From: Scilla litardierei
Taxonomy: Eukaryota > Streptophyta > Magnoliopsida > Asparagales > Asparagaceae
Direction of reading: 5' to 3'
Assembly: GCA_030789695.1 (NCBI GenBank)
Contig: CM061135.1
Span: 109,500,301 to 109,564,300 of the forward strand
Length of the DNA: 64,000 bases
Position 1 is the stretch's first letter; each line of letters begins with the position of its first letter. Positions 13,601 to 25,986 of the stretch are shown here, in pieces. The notes under the pieces are model-generated. The model had not been told where the DNA came from and searched no databases. It worked only from the letters and a program-made list of their open reading frames with translations. A program made the position numbers and the translations under genes.

Positions 13601-16600
13601 GTGGATTTTTCTTCGCTTAAGTCTGTTGTTCTACATTTTCTGAAAGATATGAATCTTTTTATGAAATGATATGATTTTTGGCCAAATTTTGTCTTCTCTA
13701 TTTTTCGGAAGAAGATGACGATCTCTCGGTTCCAACAAACATTTTTGCGGATTTTCTGAGCTCCGGGATATTTTCTATAGTTTCTGTAAGATACGAATCT
13801 TTATATTAAATGATTTAATTTTTTGAAGCCTAATTTTGTCTACTTTTATTTTTCAGTTGTAAATGGCGATCTCCCGGTTCTAACAGAATTTTTTTCATAT
13901 TTTTCGAAGTTCGGTGCAAATTGCGATCTCCCGGTACTATTATTTTTCAGTTGTAAAACGTAGGACATGATTTTTATATCCTACGTTTTTCTTCTCTTCT
14001 TTTTTCAGTTGAATATTGCGATCTACTGGTTTCCGCGGACATTTTTACTGATTTTTCTTAGCATGGAGCTATTTTTCTTCATTTTATGGAAGATATGGAT
14101 CATTTAATTAAATGATATGATTTTTTGGCCTATTGTTGTTTCTCTTATTTTTCAGTTGAAGGTGGCGTTCTCACGGATCCAACAGCGATTTTGCAGATTT
14201 TTTTGACCTAGAGGATATTTTCTACATTATCTGGAAGATGATTTTTAGGCCTAATTTATTCTTCTCTTATTTTACAGATGAAGAAAGTGTTTGTTCGGTT
14301 CCGACAGACATTTTCACGTATTTTTCTGAACTCCGAGCTATTTTCTAAATTTTTTATAAGATATGAATCTTTAGATTAAATGATATGATTTTATGGCTTA
14401 ATTTTGTTTTCTCTGATTTTTCTGTTAAAGATGTCGATCTCCCGATTCCAACGGCCATTTTTGCTGATTTTTCTAAACATTGAACTATTTTCTATAGTTT
14501 TTATTAAATGATATGATTTTTATAGACTAAATTTGTCTTCTCTTATTTTTCGCTTTAATTTGGCGATCTCCCGATTCCAACGAAAATTTTTGCGGAATTT
14601 TCTGATCTCCGTGCTATTTTCTATGTTTTCTATAAGATATGTATCTTTGTATTAAATGATATGATTTTTATGACCTAATTTTGCCTTCTCTTATTTTTCG
14701 GATGAAGACGACGATCTCCCGGTTCCATTTATGCGGGTTTTTCTGAGCTCTGTGCTATTTTTTACATTTTATGTAAGATATGGGTCTATATTAATGGTAT
14801 GACTTTTATAGCCTAATTTTGTCTTCTCTTATTTTTCAGTTGAAGATGGCGATCTCCCATTTCCAACGGAAATTTTTGCGTATTTTTGTGATCTCGGGGC
14901 TTTTTTCTATATTATCTGGAATATAAGAATCTTTATATTTTTAATATGATTTTTGTTGCCTAATTTTGTCTTCTCTTACTTTCCAGTTGATGATGGCGAT
15001 TTTTTATTAAATGAAATGATTTTTGGCCAAATTTTGTATTTTCATATTTTTCAGATAAAGATGACGATAAACGGGTTCCAACTGACTTTTTTGCAGATTT
15101 TCTAAGCTCGAGGCAATTTTTCTACATTTTATGGAAGAAATGGATCATTTTATTAAATGATATGATTTTGGCCTAATTTTATCTTTTCTTATTTTTCAGT
15201 TGAAGATATCATTCTCTCGGTTCCAACTGATATTTTTGCGGATTTTTTTGACCCAGCTGCTATTTTCTACATTTTCTGGAAGATATGCACCTTTTGTTAT
15301 TTAATTTGATTTTAAACCTAATTTTTCTTCTCTTATTTTTCAGATTAAAATTGCAATCTCCCTGTTCCAACGGACATTTTTACGGTTTTTTCTTAGCTAC
15401 TGGCTATTTTCTAATTTTTCTATAAAATATGTATCTTTAAATTAAAAGATTTGATTTTTCTAGCCTAATTTTGCCTTCACTTAATTTTTAATTAATGATG
15501 GTGATCTCCCGGTTCAAACAGACATTTCTGTAGATTTTATTTAGCTCGGAGCTATTTTCTGTATTTTCTGGAAGATATGCATCTTTTAGTTAAATTATTT
15601 TATTTTTGCCTAATTTTGTCTTCTTTTATTTTTCAATAGAAGAGAGCGATCTATCTGTTTCAACAGACATTTTCGCGGATTTTTCGTAGCTCGAGCTATT
15701 TTCTAAATTTTCAGGAAGATATAGATCATTTTATTAAATAATATCATTTTGCTCTAATTTTATCTTCTCTTATTGTTTACTTGAAGATGGCAATCTCCCT
15801 ATTCCAACGTGTATTTTTGGGGATTTTTCTGTGCTCGGGACTATTTTCTATATTTTGTTGAAGACATGAAACATTTTATTAAATGATATGATTTTTTGCC
15901 TAATTTTGTCTTCTCTTATTTTTCAGTTGACAATGGTGATCTCCCAGTTCCAAAGGATATTTTTGCAGATATTTCTGGGCTCGGGACTATTTTTCTACAT
16001 TTTTGTGAAGTTATGAATCTTTTTATTACATGATATGATTTTTTGGACTAAATTTGTCTTCTCCTATTTTTCAAGTAAAGATGGCAATCTCCCAATTCCT
16101 ACGGACATTTTTGCAGATTATTTTGAACTCGGGGCTATTTTCTAAATTTTCTTGAAGATATGAATATTTTTATTAAATGATATGATTTTTGGCCTAATTT
16201 TGTCTACTCTTATTTTTCAGTTAAAGATGGCAATCTTACGGTCCCAACGAAAATTTTTGCGGATTTTTGGAAGCTCGGTGCTATTTTCTACATTTTATGG
16301 AAGATATGAATTTTTTATTAAATAATATGATTTTTTATATCCTACATTTTCCTTCTCTTATTATTTCAATTGAATATTGCGATCTACCTGTTCCAGCAGA
16401 CTTTTTTACTTATTTTTGTTAGCTTGAGGCTATTTTTCTTCATTATATGAAAGATGTGGATAATTTAAATAAATGATATGATATTTTGGCCTAACGTTGG
16501 CATCTCTTATTTTTTAGTTGAAGATGGTGTTCTCAAGGTTTCAACGGAGATTTTTGTCGATTGTTTTTATCTTGAGACCATTTTCTACATTTTCTAGAAG

Positions 16601-18230
16601 ATAAGGATCTTCTTATTAAATAATATGATTTTTGGCCTAATTTTATCTTCTCATATTTTTTAGATGAAGATGGCAATCTCTCAGTTCCAACAGACATTTT
16701 TGCAGATTTTTTTGAGCTCCGGGCTATTTTCTAATTTTGTCGTTTCTTATTTTTCAGTTGAAAATGGCTATCTCCAGGTTCCAAAGGACTTTTTGGCGGA
16801 TTTTTCTAAGCTCGATGCTATTTTCTATATTTTATTGAAGATATGGCTCTTTTTATTAAATGATATGATCTTTAGCCTAATTTTGTCTTCTCTTACTTTT
16901 TCACTTGAAGAGTCAATCTCCCCGCTTCCAACAGATATTTTTGCAGATATTTCTGAGCTTGGGACTATTTTTCTACATTTTTTATTAAATGATATAATTT
17001 TTGGCCTAATTTTGTCTTCTCTTTTCTGTTGAAGATGACGATATACCATTTCCAACAAACATTTGTGCAGATTTTTCTTAGATCTGGGCTATTTTCTAAA
17101 TTTTCTGAAAGATTTTTATATTAGTGATTTGATTTTTATAGCCTATTTTATCTTCTCTAATTTTTCTATTGAAAATGGCGATTTCCTGGTTCCAATAGAT
17201 ATTTTTGGCGTCTTTTCTGAGCTCGGGACTATTTTTCTACATTTTCAAGAAGTCATAGATCTTTTTATTAAATGATATGATTTTTAGGCCTAATTTTGTC
17301 TTCTCTTATTTTTTTTCATTGAAGATGGCTATCGCCCAGTTCCAATTGAAATTTTGCTGATTTTGTGAGCTTCAGGCTATTTCTAAAATTTTTTGTAAGA
17401 GATGAATCTTTAAGTTAAATGATATGATTTTTATAGCCTAATTTTTTTCTCTTATTTTTCAGTTGAAGATGTCGATCTCTCTGATCCAACTACCATTTTT
17501 GTGGATTTTTGAAACTTGGAACTATTTTCTACAGTTTATTGAAGATATGGATCGTTTTATTAAATGATATGATTTTATAGACTAAGTTTTTCTTCTCTTA
17601 TTTTTCAGTTGAATATGGTGATCTCTCGGTACTAACGAAAATTTTTGTGGAATTTTTTGAGCTTTGGGGCTATTTTCTACATTTTCTATAAGATATGTAC
17701 CTTTATTTTAAATGATATGATTCTTCTGGCTTAATTTTGTTTTCTCTTATTTTTCAGATTAAAATGGCGGTTTCCTGGTTCCATCGAACATTTTTGCTGA
17801 TTTTTCTTAGCTCTGTGCAATTTCTACATTTTCCAAAAGATATGGATCATTTTATTAAATGATATGATTTTTATGGCCTAATTTTGTCTTCTCTTATTTT
17901 TCAGTTGAATAGGGCGATCACCCATATCCAACGTAAATTTTTGCATGTTTTTCTAAGGTTGATGATATTTTCTATATTGCTTGGAAGATAAGGATCTTTA
18001 TATTAATTAATATGATTTTTGTTGCCTAATTTTCTCGTCTCTTATTTTCTAGTTGATGATGTCGATCTTTTTATTAAATGATATGATTTTTGGCATTATT
18101 TTGGCATTACTTTTATTTTGATTGATGTCGCGATCTTCCGGTTCCAACTGACATTTTTACGGTTTTTTCTTAGCTCTGGGCTATTTTTCACATTTTCTGG
18201 AAGATATGGATCATTTTATTAAATGATTTC

Positions 18231-18386
18231 AGAAAGACACAATTAGGCTAAAAATGTCCGTTGAAACCGGGAAATCGCCATCTTCAACTAAATATAAGAG
18301 AAGACAAAATTTGAAATCGGGAAATCGCCATCTTCATCTATAAAAATATCTGTTGTAATTGGGATATCACAATCTTCAACTGATTA
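18231..18386 (-). repeat. Inverted satellite B module, copy 2
   Basis: Same structure and flanks as copy 1: the inversion starts just after TTAAATGATTTCAG and ends at CAATCTTCAACTGATTAG. It is preceded by the TTGATGATGTCGATC truncated monomer. Confidence 0.85.
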
Positions 18387-20126
18387 GATTTTTATATATC
18401 ATTTCTGAGCTTTGTTGCTATTTTCTACATTTTATGAAAGATATGGATCTTTTTATTAATTGATATGATTTTTATCGCCTAAATTTGTCTTCTCTTATTT
18501 TCCCGTTGAAGATAACGATCTTTTTATTTAATGATATGATATTTTGGCTTAATTTTGTCTTTTTGAATATGGCCATATCCCGGTTCCAACGTACATTTTC
18601 TCGGATTTTTTTCGAACTTCATGCTATATTCCACTTTGGTGGATGATATGTATCATTTTCTTAAATGGTATGATATTTTGCTCTAATTTGTCTTCTCCTA
18701 TATTTCGGTTGAAGATGGCAATCTCCCAGTTTCAACGGATATTTTTACAGATTTTTCTGAGCTCGAGGCTATTTGGTCCACTTTCTAGAAGATAACAATC
18801 TTTATATTAAATGATATGATGTTTATATTCTAATTTTTTTCTTTTCTTATTTTTCAGTTGAAGATGGCGATCTCCCAGTTCCAACGGACATTTTTGCGGA
18901 TTTTTTCTGAGCTCCAGGCTATTTTCTACATTTGTTGAAGACATGGATCTCTTTATTAGATGACAAGATGTTTGCAGCCTAATTTTGTTTTCTCATATTT
19001 TTCAGATATGTCGATCTCTCGGTTCCAACGGACATTTTCTTAGCTTTGGGCTTTTTTACATTTTCTTGAAGATATGAATCTATTTATTAAATGGTATTAT
19101 TTTTTGGCCTAATTTTGCTTCTTTTTTTAGTTGTATATTGCGAGCTCCTGGTTCCAACAGACATTTATGCAGATTTTTAGAGCTCAGTGATATTTTCTAC
19201 ATTTTATGGCAGTATGTATCATTTTATTAAATGATATAATTTTTGGCCTAATTTTGTCTTCTTTTATATTTCAGTTGAAGTTGGCGATCTCCCGTTTCCA
19301 ACGGAAATTTTTTTGGATTCTTCTGAGCTCCGAGCTATTTTCTACATTTTTGAAGATATGAATTTTATTAAATGATATGATTTTTATAACCTAATTTGGT
19401 CTTCTCTTATTATTCAGTTAAAGATGGCGATCTCCTGGATCCGATGGACATTTTTGTCGATATTTCTTAGCTCATGGCTATTTTTCTACATTTTCGGGAA
19501 GTTATGGATCTTTTTATTAAATGATAATATTTTTTGACATAATTTTTTCTTCTCTTACTTTTTCAGTTGAAGATGGCGATCTACTGGTTCCAACGGATAT
19601 TTGTGCGGAATTTTCTGAGCTCTGGGCTATTTTCCACTTTTTTGGAAGATATATATCATTTTCTTATCTGATATGATATTTTGGCCGAATTTTGTCTTCT
19701 CTTATTTTTCAATAGAAGATTGTGATCTCCCTGTACCAACGGACATTTTTGCGGATTTTTCTGAGCTCGAATCTATTTTGTACACTTTCTGGAAGATAAT
19801 AACTTTTTATTAAATGATATGATTTTTATATTCTAATTTTTTCTTCTCTTATTTTTCTGTTGAAGATGGCGATCTCCCAGTTCCAACAGACATTTTTGCG
19901 GATTTTTCTGAGCTCAAGGCTATATTCTACATTTTATTAAAGATATGGATCTCTTTATTAAATGACAAGATTTTTGTAGCCTAATTTTGTCTTCTCATAT
20001 TTTTCAGTTGAAGATGGCGATCTCCCGGTTCCAACAGATATTTTTGAAGATTTTTCTTAGCTTTGGGCTTTTTTTAACATTTTCTAGAAGATATGAGTCT
20101 TTTTATTAAATGAAATGATTTTTTGG

Positions 20127-22737
20127 AAGGTATGTGATGTTATTAAGTTATATAAAGAGGGGGTCCTTGGGCCTTTCGAATTATGAGTCATACAACACTT
20201 GCGAGTCTTGCCTCAAAGGTAAGATGGCCAAAACTCCTTAAGTAAGACAATGGAAGAGAGTTATTGAACTCTTGGGTCTAGTATATACTGATGTATGTAG
20301 ACTTATTTCTACATTAGCCAAAGGAGGATATTCATATTTTGTTACATTTACTGATGATCACTCTATGTTTGGACATGTGTTCTTGATGAAACACAAATCC
20401 GAAACATTTGAACGATTCATAGAGTACCGTAATGAAGTTGAGAAACAGACTGGCAAAAGTATTAAGATCCTTCGATCTGATCGAGGATGAGAATACTTGA
20501 GCCATGAATTCCTTACATATTTAAAAGAAAATGGGATTCTCTCTCAGGTCACGCCTCCTTACACACCTCAACATAATGGTATGTCAGAGAGAAGAAATCA
20601 CACCTTGTTAGACATGGTGTGATCTATGATAAGTGAAGCTGAGTTACTAATCTCCCTCTGGAGCTATGCCCTAGAAACTGCTATCTACATTCTTAACAAG
20701 ATTCCATCAAAATATGTGCCAACGACACCATATCAGATATGGAGTGGCAAGAAACCCAGCCTTAATCAGTTAAAGGTGTGGGGTTGTCCTGCATATGTTA
20801 AAAGGCATAATCCAGACAAACTGGAAGATAGATCCGTTTTGTGTAAGTTCATTGGGTATCCGAGACATTCATTAGGGTACACCTTCTACCATCCGAAGAC
20901 ACAAAAGATTGTTGTCTCCAAACATGCCACCTTTTTAGGAAAGGAATTCCGCAAGAAGGAAGATGTTGGCAAGGTGGTAGATCTAGACGAATGTTCAGAA
21001 GGAGAATTAACATAAGAACTTGTGTCGGAGCCAGTGGGAGAATCAGAACTTGATGTTTTCCAACCAGTCGTTAAGAGGTCTGATAGGATTCTTCGAGCCC
21101 TTGATAGATACTACGGTTTTCTCGTGAACGGAGGGGTTGAAGATAGCGTCATATTAGATGATGATCCTATTAGCTTCCAAGATGCCATTAAGAGTAGAGA
21201 CTATGATAAATGGCTAGATGCAATGAAGTCCGAAATTGAATCCATGCACGTAAATGAGGTATGGACCTTAGAGAACGTGCCCAAGGGAAGTGTTCCTATT
21301 GGCTGCAAATGGATCTTCAAGAAGAAACTTGGTGCAGATGGAAAGATAGAAACGTACCAAGCTAGGTTGGTTGCGAAAGGTTATCGTCAGATTCTAGGAA
21401 TAAATTATGACGAGACTTTCTCCATAGTCTCCATAAACAAGTCTATCCGGATTGTACTCGCTATTGCTGCCCATTATGACTATGAAATCTGGCAAATGGA
21501 TGTAAAGACTGTTTTCTAAATGGTGATTTAGAGGAGCAGATACATGACTCAGCCAAAAGGTTTTGAAGTCAGTGGGATTGAAGGAAAAGCGTGTAGATTG
21601 CATAGGTCTATCTACATACTTAAGCAGGCTTCAATAAGCTGGAACGTCCATTCTGACAAACAGTTAAAGAGTTTGGTTTTGTCAGAAATGAGGATGATCC
21701 ATGTATTTATAAGAAAACCAGTGAAAATTCTTTAGTCATTCTCGTACTATACATGGATGATATTCTTATAATATGCAACAACATAGGGATGTTAAAGTCT
21801 GTAAAGGAATGGCTATCAACTAACTTCTCTATGAAAGACTTGGGAGAAGCATCATACATATTAGGTGTAAAGATCTATAGAGATAGATCTAAACGGATGC
21901 TAGCTGCCCCAAGCCAGATACATTGACACTGTGCTAAAACGATTTAACATGGAAAACAGCGAAGGGGGTTTTATACCAGCCAATCATGGAATAAACCTTT
22001 ACAAGAAGATGTCTCCAAAAACTGACTTGGAAAAGGAACGCATGAGTAAAATCACATATGCTTCAGCTGTGGGATCTATGTATTCCATGATCTATACCAG
22101 ACCTGATGTCGCTTTTGCAGTAGGTGCAGTAAGTCATATCAGTCTAACCCTGGAGAAGAGCACTGGAAAGCCGTCAAGACAATGCTTAAGTACTTGCGAA
22201 GGACTAATCACTTGGTCTTCATTTATGGAAGTAAAGAGCTCAAGGTTGAAGGCTTCACAGATTCCAGCTTCTAGATTGATATAGATGATAGCAAATCGAT
22301 CTTTGGGTATGTTTTCACTCTCAATAAAGAAGCATGAGAAGTTCCAAACAAGACACTATTGCAGACTCCACGATGGAAGCCAAGTACATGGTGGCCAATG
22401 ATGCAGCAAATGTAGTTGTCTGGGTGAGAAAGTTCTTAAACCTGTTAGGGATAGTGCCTGCAGTTAAATATCCAATACCTCTGTATTGCGACAATAATGT
22501 AACCATTAGTTTTGTTCAAGAACCAAGATTCCACAAGAGATCTAGCCACTTTCTTCGGAAGTATCATCTGATACGGGATATTGAGAAGAGGAAAGACATA
22601 GAATTCCTTAAAGTCTATTCAGAAGACAATATAGCAGATCCATTCACAAAGGCGCTGGCAAGAAATCGTCTAGAGAGACTAGTGTGTAAATGTGGTATAA
22701 GATACCATGATAAATGGGCCCGAGTGCAAGTGGGAGA
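20127..22737 (+). pseudogene. Ty1/copia pol remnant (GAG-pre-integrase, integrase, RT, RNase H)
   Basis: In order: a GAG-pre-integrase end (SYNTCESCLKGKMAKTP, about 20187-20240); an integrase core with the first Asp in LVYTDV (about 20290), the second in LRSDRG (about 20480) and the Glu in HNGMSERRN (about 20590); reverse transcriptase from CKWIFKKK (about 21305) to the YMDDILI catalytic loop (about 21750-21770); and RNase H with DSTMEAKY (about 22365) to NIADPFTKAL (about 22650). The frame is broken by stops near 20488, 20621, 21013 and 21517, and by frameshifts around 21520-21540, 21690-21740 and 22290-22330. The protein would be a polyprotein making and integrating cDNA, but this copy cannot encode it. 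Confidence 0.93.
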
Positions 22738-24230
22738 TGTTGAGAGATGTATACCCTCGAGGCAATTTATCTATGTAAACATCTTGTTCATGAATAAAAG
22801 TATGCTTTCGGGTATCAATTGTCTGTGTAAATTTTCTATTAATATGTTCCTTAGTAATTTCCATAGACCCATAGTAAGGTCATACATATTTTGAGAAAGA
22901 GATCGCGATTATGAGAAATGTCCGACCGATAGGAGCTTGAGTCTTAAAGCGTTCATGGTCATAGATGCGTCAAAATAGGGATATCGGCACATTAGACAGA
23001 CCATTATGTCTTTGTCTTGATGATCTCATAATCATGCGACTTAGTGAATTCGGAGACAAAACACATGTGCTCATTAGAGAATGAGTGAACTGAACGGCCC
23101 AATAAAGAGTTATCAAATGGTTAAATATTAACTAACTGTCATTGATACCTCTCTAGTGATGATAGGCTAGTTGGTCCTTAGGATTGAGATCATTGTACAA
23201 ACATGTGCATGAACCGTGTCGCTTAGGTCTATGATATAGCTTCGAGGCAATGCCTGCTGAAAGGTCTTAGATTGAGTGACACTTGAGGCGTACGAGGTGA
23301 GTAGTGATCAAGAGAGGATTCGTCTCTTCCGTTAATGAGAAGTTAGTGTCTTAGGCTCAGTACGGTTCTTGGTAAAACTTGGCCAAGGTATGTTGCAAGT
23401 AGTATAACATGTATGTACCAGAGACCGAAAGATACTTGTCAGTGCTAGCTAGTAGGGTTGACAGTTTTCCATATCCTAGGCTATGCAAATGACATAGTTA
23501 AAACGAATGGACTAAAACTGCGGTATTCGTCACGGACACAGTCAAAGTGATCCCGACAACACTTTTGTCGATAAGTCTATCACGTAATTATGATACAGAA
23601 ACAGGGACGACATCTGCTGCTCTTGGTTACTGTCGTCTAGGGATTTTGAGTCCCAACCTGTAGTAAGGTCAGGCCGTACCGTCTTAGTAATAGAAAGAAT
23701 GTTAAGAGAAATGCATTTGATGCAATGGAGTAAATTGAGGTCACAAGTGAGTTGTGAGATTAAAGCTAAAGAGTTTAGCATTTGGTACTAATTAATACTT
23801 GGTACTAAGTTGACAAGGATGCATGGGATCGAAGGGGACTTCCTGAGAAATCAACAAGAAGAAACTGCGTTCATATCGGAGCTCAAATGAGCACAAAAAT
23901 GCGAAAACTGCATTATAATGCACTAAGTGGGCTTGCGGGTCTGACCTGCACCTGGCGGGTTGGACCCGTCAGGAGGTAGCAGGTCTGACCCGCTTTAAAG
24001 CGGGTCCGACCTGCAGGGGCGAACCGTGTGTGCTGCACACGAGCTGAGCCAGCGTGGGGCTGCAGTAGGGCCAACATTCTTTGAGTGCAGGCAGCAGAGA
24101 TCCTATGCTCGCCCCATGGTGCGCGCAGATCGTGCCACGTGGCACAATCAGCCCAGCCCTCTCGGGATGCGTGCATTTGTTGATTGTACGAAAAACGTTT
24201 TTGTAGGTCTAATTTCGACATTTGAGGGGT
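22738..24230 (+). mobile_element. Ty1/copia 3' LTR, first part
   Basis: The LTR begins TGTTGAGAGATG right after the purine tract GTGGGAGA and runs to the nested insertion at 24231. The last 5 bp, GGGGT (24226-24230), are the target duplication of that insertion. There is no gene; short ORFs such as 24026-24436 cross the boundary and are not credible. The LTR continues at 33364. Confidence 0.88.
23979..24014. repeat. 36-bp near-perfect palindrome in copia LTR
   Basis: Two 18-bp arms are centred on CTTTAAAG (23993-24000). The left arm, GCAGGTCTGACCCGCTTT, differs from the reverse complement of the right arm at one position. Nearby GC-rich variants of the same words (GGGTCTGACCTGC, GGGTTGGACCCG) lie at about 23936-23970. 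Confidence 0.85.
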
Positions 24231-25787
24231 TGACGTGCGTTTATATTTCATATATTCACGCACGTTTTCTTTTGTGTTTCTCCATGTTTTTCTGTCGTCT
24301 CTTATTCGTTTTCGTATATTTTTCCGTTTTCTTTCACTTTTCTTTGTTTATCCATGATTGCAGGGGTTCGACCACGTATGGGACGTTTAACGATGATATC
24401 CCAAGTCCCCGGAGCAACGGGAGAAGTCACGCGTGATCCAGGGGGTCAAACGTCGAAGAATTCATCTTTCAGCCCCTCACCCGATCGGTTGGTCATCTTC
24501 AACCGATCGGGTGATGCACGCGTGCACCACCCGGTCTCTGCCGCAGCTCACAAAGAAGTCACCCGACCGATTCACAGACCGGTTCTGCGGGCGGCTATTC
24601 TCTGTTTTTTCGAGCAGAATTCCAACCGATCGGGTGACTCTCACCCGATCGGTTCATCTGTAGCTGAAGAAGAAGAGCTGAAGACACGGACGTCGAACCG
24701 GTCGACTCACCCAACTGCTCCAAGATCCAACCGGTCACTCAAGAACTCACCCGACCGGTTCATGAGATCGGGTGAAAACTCGCTGTTTTCTGTTATTTAT
24801 TTGTAACGGATCAACCGATCGGTTGACTTGTCAACCGATCGGTTGATGCGAAGTTCTATATATAGAAACCCTAGGGTTCCAGAAACGAGAGTTGCTGTTT
24901 TTCTACTGTTTTATTTCCTTGTGACGGCTGTAATTGTTACTCTTTAGTAAGTTTTCAGATCTTTCTAAAATTTTAGTATTGTCTTTATTACTCTATTACT
25001 TCCGCATTGCAATTGTCCGATTATGATTTCAACGGTTAAATTTCATTTAGATTGCTTTTTCATGAATTTTTGTGAGTAGTTCCCAAATCTGGGATTTTGG
25101 TGGAAACCCCTTCGGGGGCTCTTCCCGATGCGTCCATGGGTTAGGAAATCGATAGGGAGTAGGAATCTAATGGTTACGCTGGGTGTTTCATTGTCATTGG
25201 CGGGAAAAAGACCGCCTTTGACCGTCGGGCCAAGGGGGAATAAACTTGGCGGTTGACTCCCTAGCCATAGCTCACGCCCTTAGCGTAGACGCCGAATCCT
25301 AGCACGCGGGAGCGGCAGGATGAGACGTTGGGAGATATCGTTGCGGGCTTAGTGCTCCCGGGATCGATCAGTGTTAATGGACACGGGAGTGCCCACTGAT
25401 CGAATCCGGGAAGCCCGGTGTATCATCCTGGGCACCGACCGGAATATCGGGCCCATGGGACGCCGGTACCACTTTCAGAGGCAACGTCTCACCATTAGAC
25501 CCTAATCTCGATCGCTATCCATACCCGTAGGCTGTATCGGCAAGAGTCTCTCGTCGGGTTGGAAACCAAAGTCCCGGGTTTACTTTCTTTTCGTTCACAC
25601 CCTTTTATTTTCTTTTGTGACAACCATCTACCGATTCGGGCTAGCTCGCCCCTCGGGGTGAATTAGGTCCTACCTGACCCAAGCACAACCTCGCCTCCCT
25701 GAGTTCGATATTTCCGCACCCTACACTAACCGTGAAACTTGCGGTAAACGACACCGCGCCGCCGCGACGCAAGCGGGGCGCCGGTCA
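24231..25787 (+). mobile_element. 5' LTR of Athila-like element
   Basis: 1557 bp starting TGACGTGCGTTTATATTTCA and ending GGGGCGCCGGTCA. It is rich in the words CCGATCGG and ACCGGT. It carries the promoter module at 24811-24864. Frames such as 24354-24806 are open in several copies only because the LTRs are similar. Confidence 0.95.
24811..24864 (+). promoter_or_regulatory. 5' LTR core promoter: paired 16-bp palindromes and TATA box
   Basis: TCAACCGATCGGTTGA occurs perfectly at 24811-24826 and 24831-24846, separated by CTTG, followed by TATATATA at 24857-24864. Further imperfect sites (ACCCGATCGGTT and its reverse) are upstream at about 24479-24655. Promoter function is inferred from position in an LTR and conservation across copies. 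Confidence 0.75.
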
Positions 25788-25793
25788 AGTTTA

Positions 25794-25811
25794 TGGCGCC
25801 GTTGTCGGGGA
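25794..25811 (+). promoter_or_regulatory. Primer-binding site, tRNA-Asp type
   Basis: TGGCGCCGTTGTCGGGGA begins 6 bp after the 5' LTR. It matches the complement of the plant tRNA-Asp 3' end with one mismatch (T for C at the twelfth base), the primer usual for Athila-type elements. Confidence 0.88.
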
Positions 25812-25986
25812 GGCAATGTGCTTGTTATTTTAGGATCTCTTGAAGCCTCGTGTCTAGCTCACATCCCTACCTCGCGATAATTTTCGCATTCTCCTTTTTC
25901 TTTTTCTTTTTGTTCTTCCTTATTTTTATTTCTTATTTTATCTGTTTCTTTCCCACTTGTCGCTTCACGGGTGCTTGTTGTTTTTC
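25812..25986 (+). other. 5' leader of Athila-like element
   Basis: T-rich, non-coding leader between the primer site and the first ATG of gag. A TTG-initiated extension of the gag frame to 25957 is possible but unsupported; the ATG at 25987 starts the recognisable gag sequence. No other signal is seen. Confidence 0.6.

Larger units (their letters stand above)
8774..20126. repeat. Satellite B tandem array, left block (~147-bp monomers)
   Basis: AT-rich head-to-tail repeats of roughly 145-151 bp, about 77 monomers. Each monomer has a short GC-richer block (GATGGCGATCTCCCGGTTCC followed by AACGGACATTTTTG) and an AT-rich remainder (ATTAAATGATATGATTTTT and CTTCTCTTATTTTTCAGTTG). Monomers are considerably diverged, with deletions and several truncated units such as those near 10370 and 18060. 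A distinctive monomer type (GAATATTGCGATCTAC, followed by GGCGTTCTCACGG) recurs near 8898, 14013 and 16370, suggesting a long higher-order repeat. ORFs here reflect the unit length, not genes. Confidence 0.95.

Noticed and set aside
16664..17032. Hydrophobic ORFs in satellite B repeating VEDGDLPVPTDIF
   Set aside because: Produced by the 147-bp unit; most monomers have stops or shifts. Mentioned only as an observation about unit length.
24354..24806. 150-codon ORF in the Athila-like LTR (also 31924-32199, 6684-7238, 55429-56229 and 60524-61108)
   Set aside because: Lies within LTR sequence, differs in length between copies, has no recognisable domain, and crosses element boundaries in some copies.
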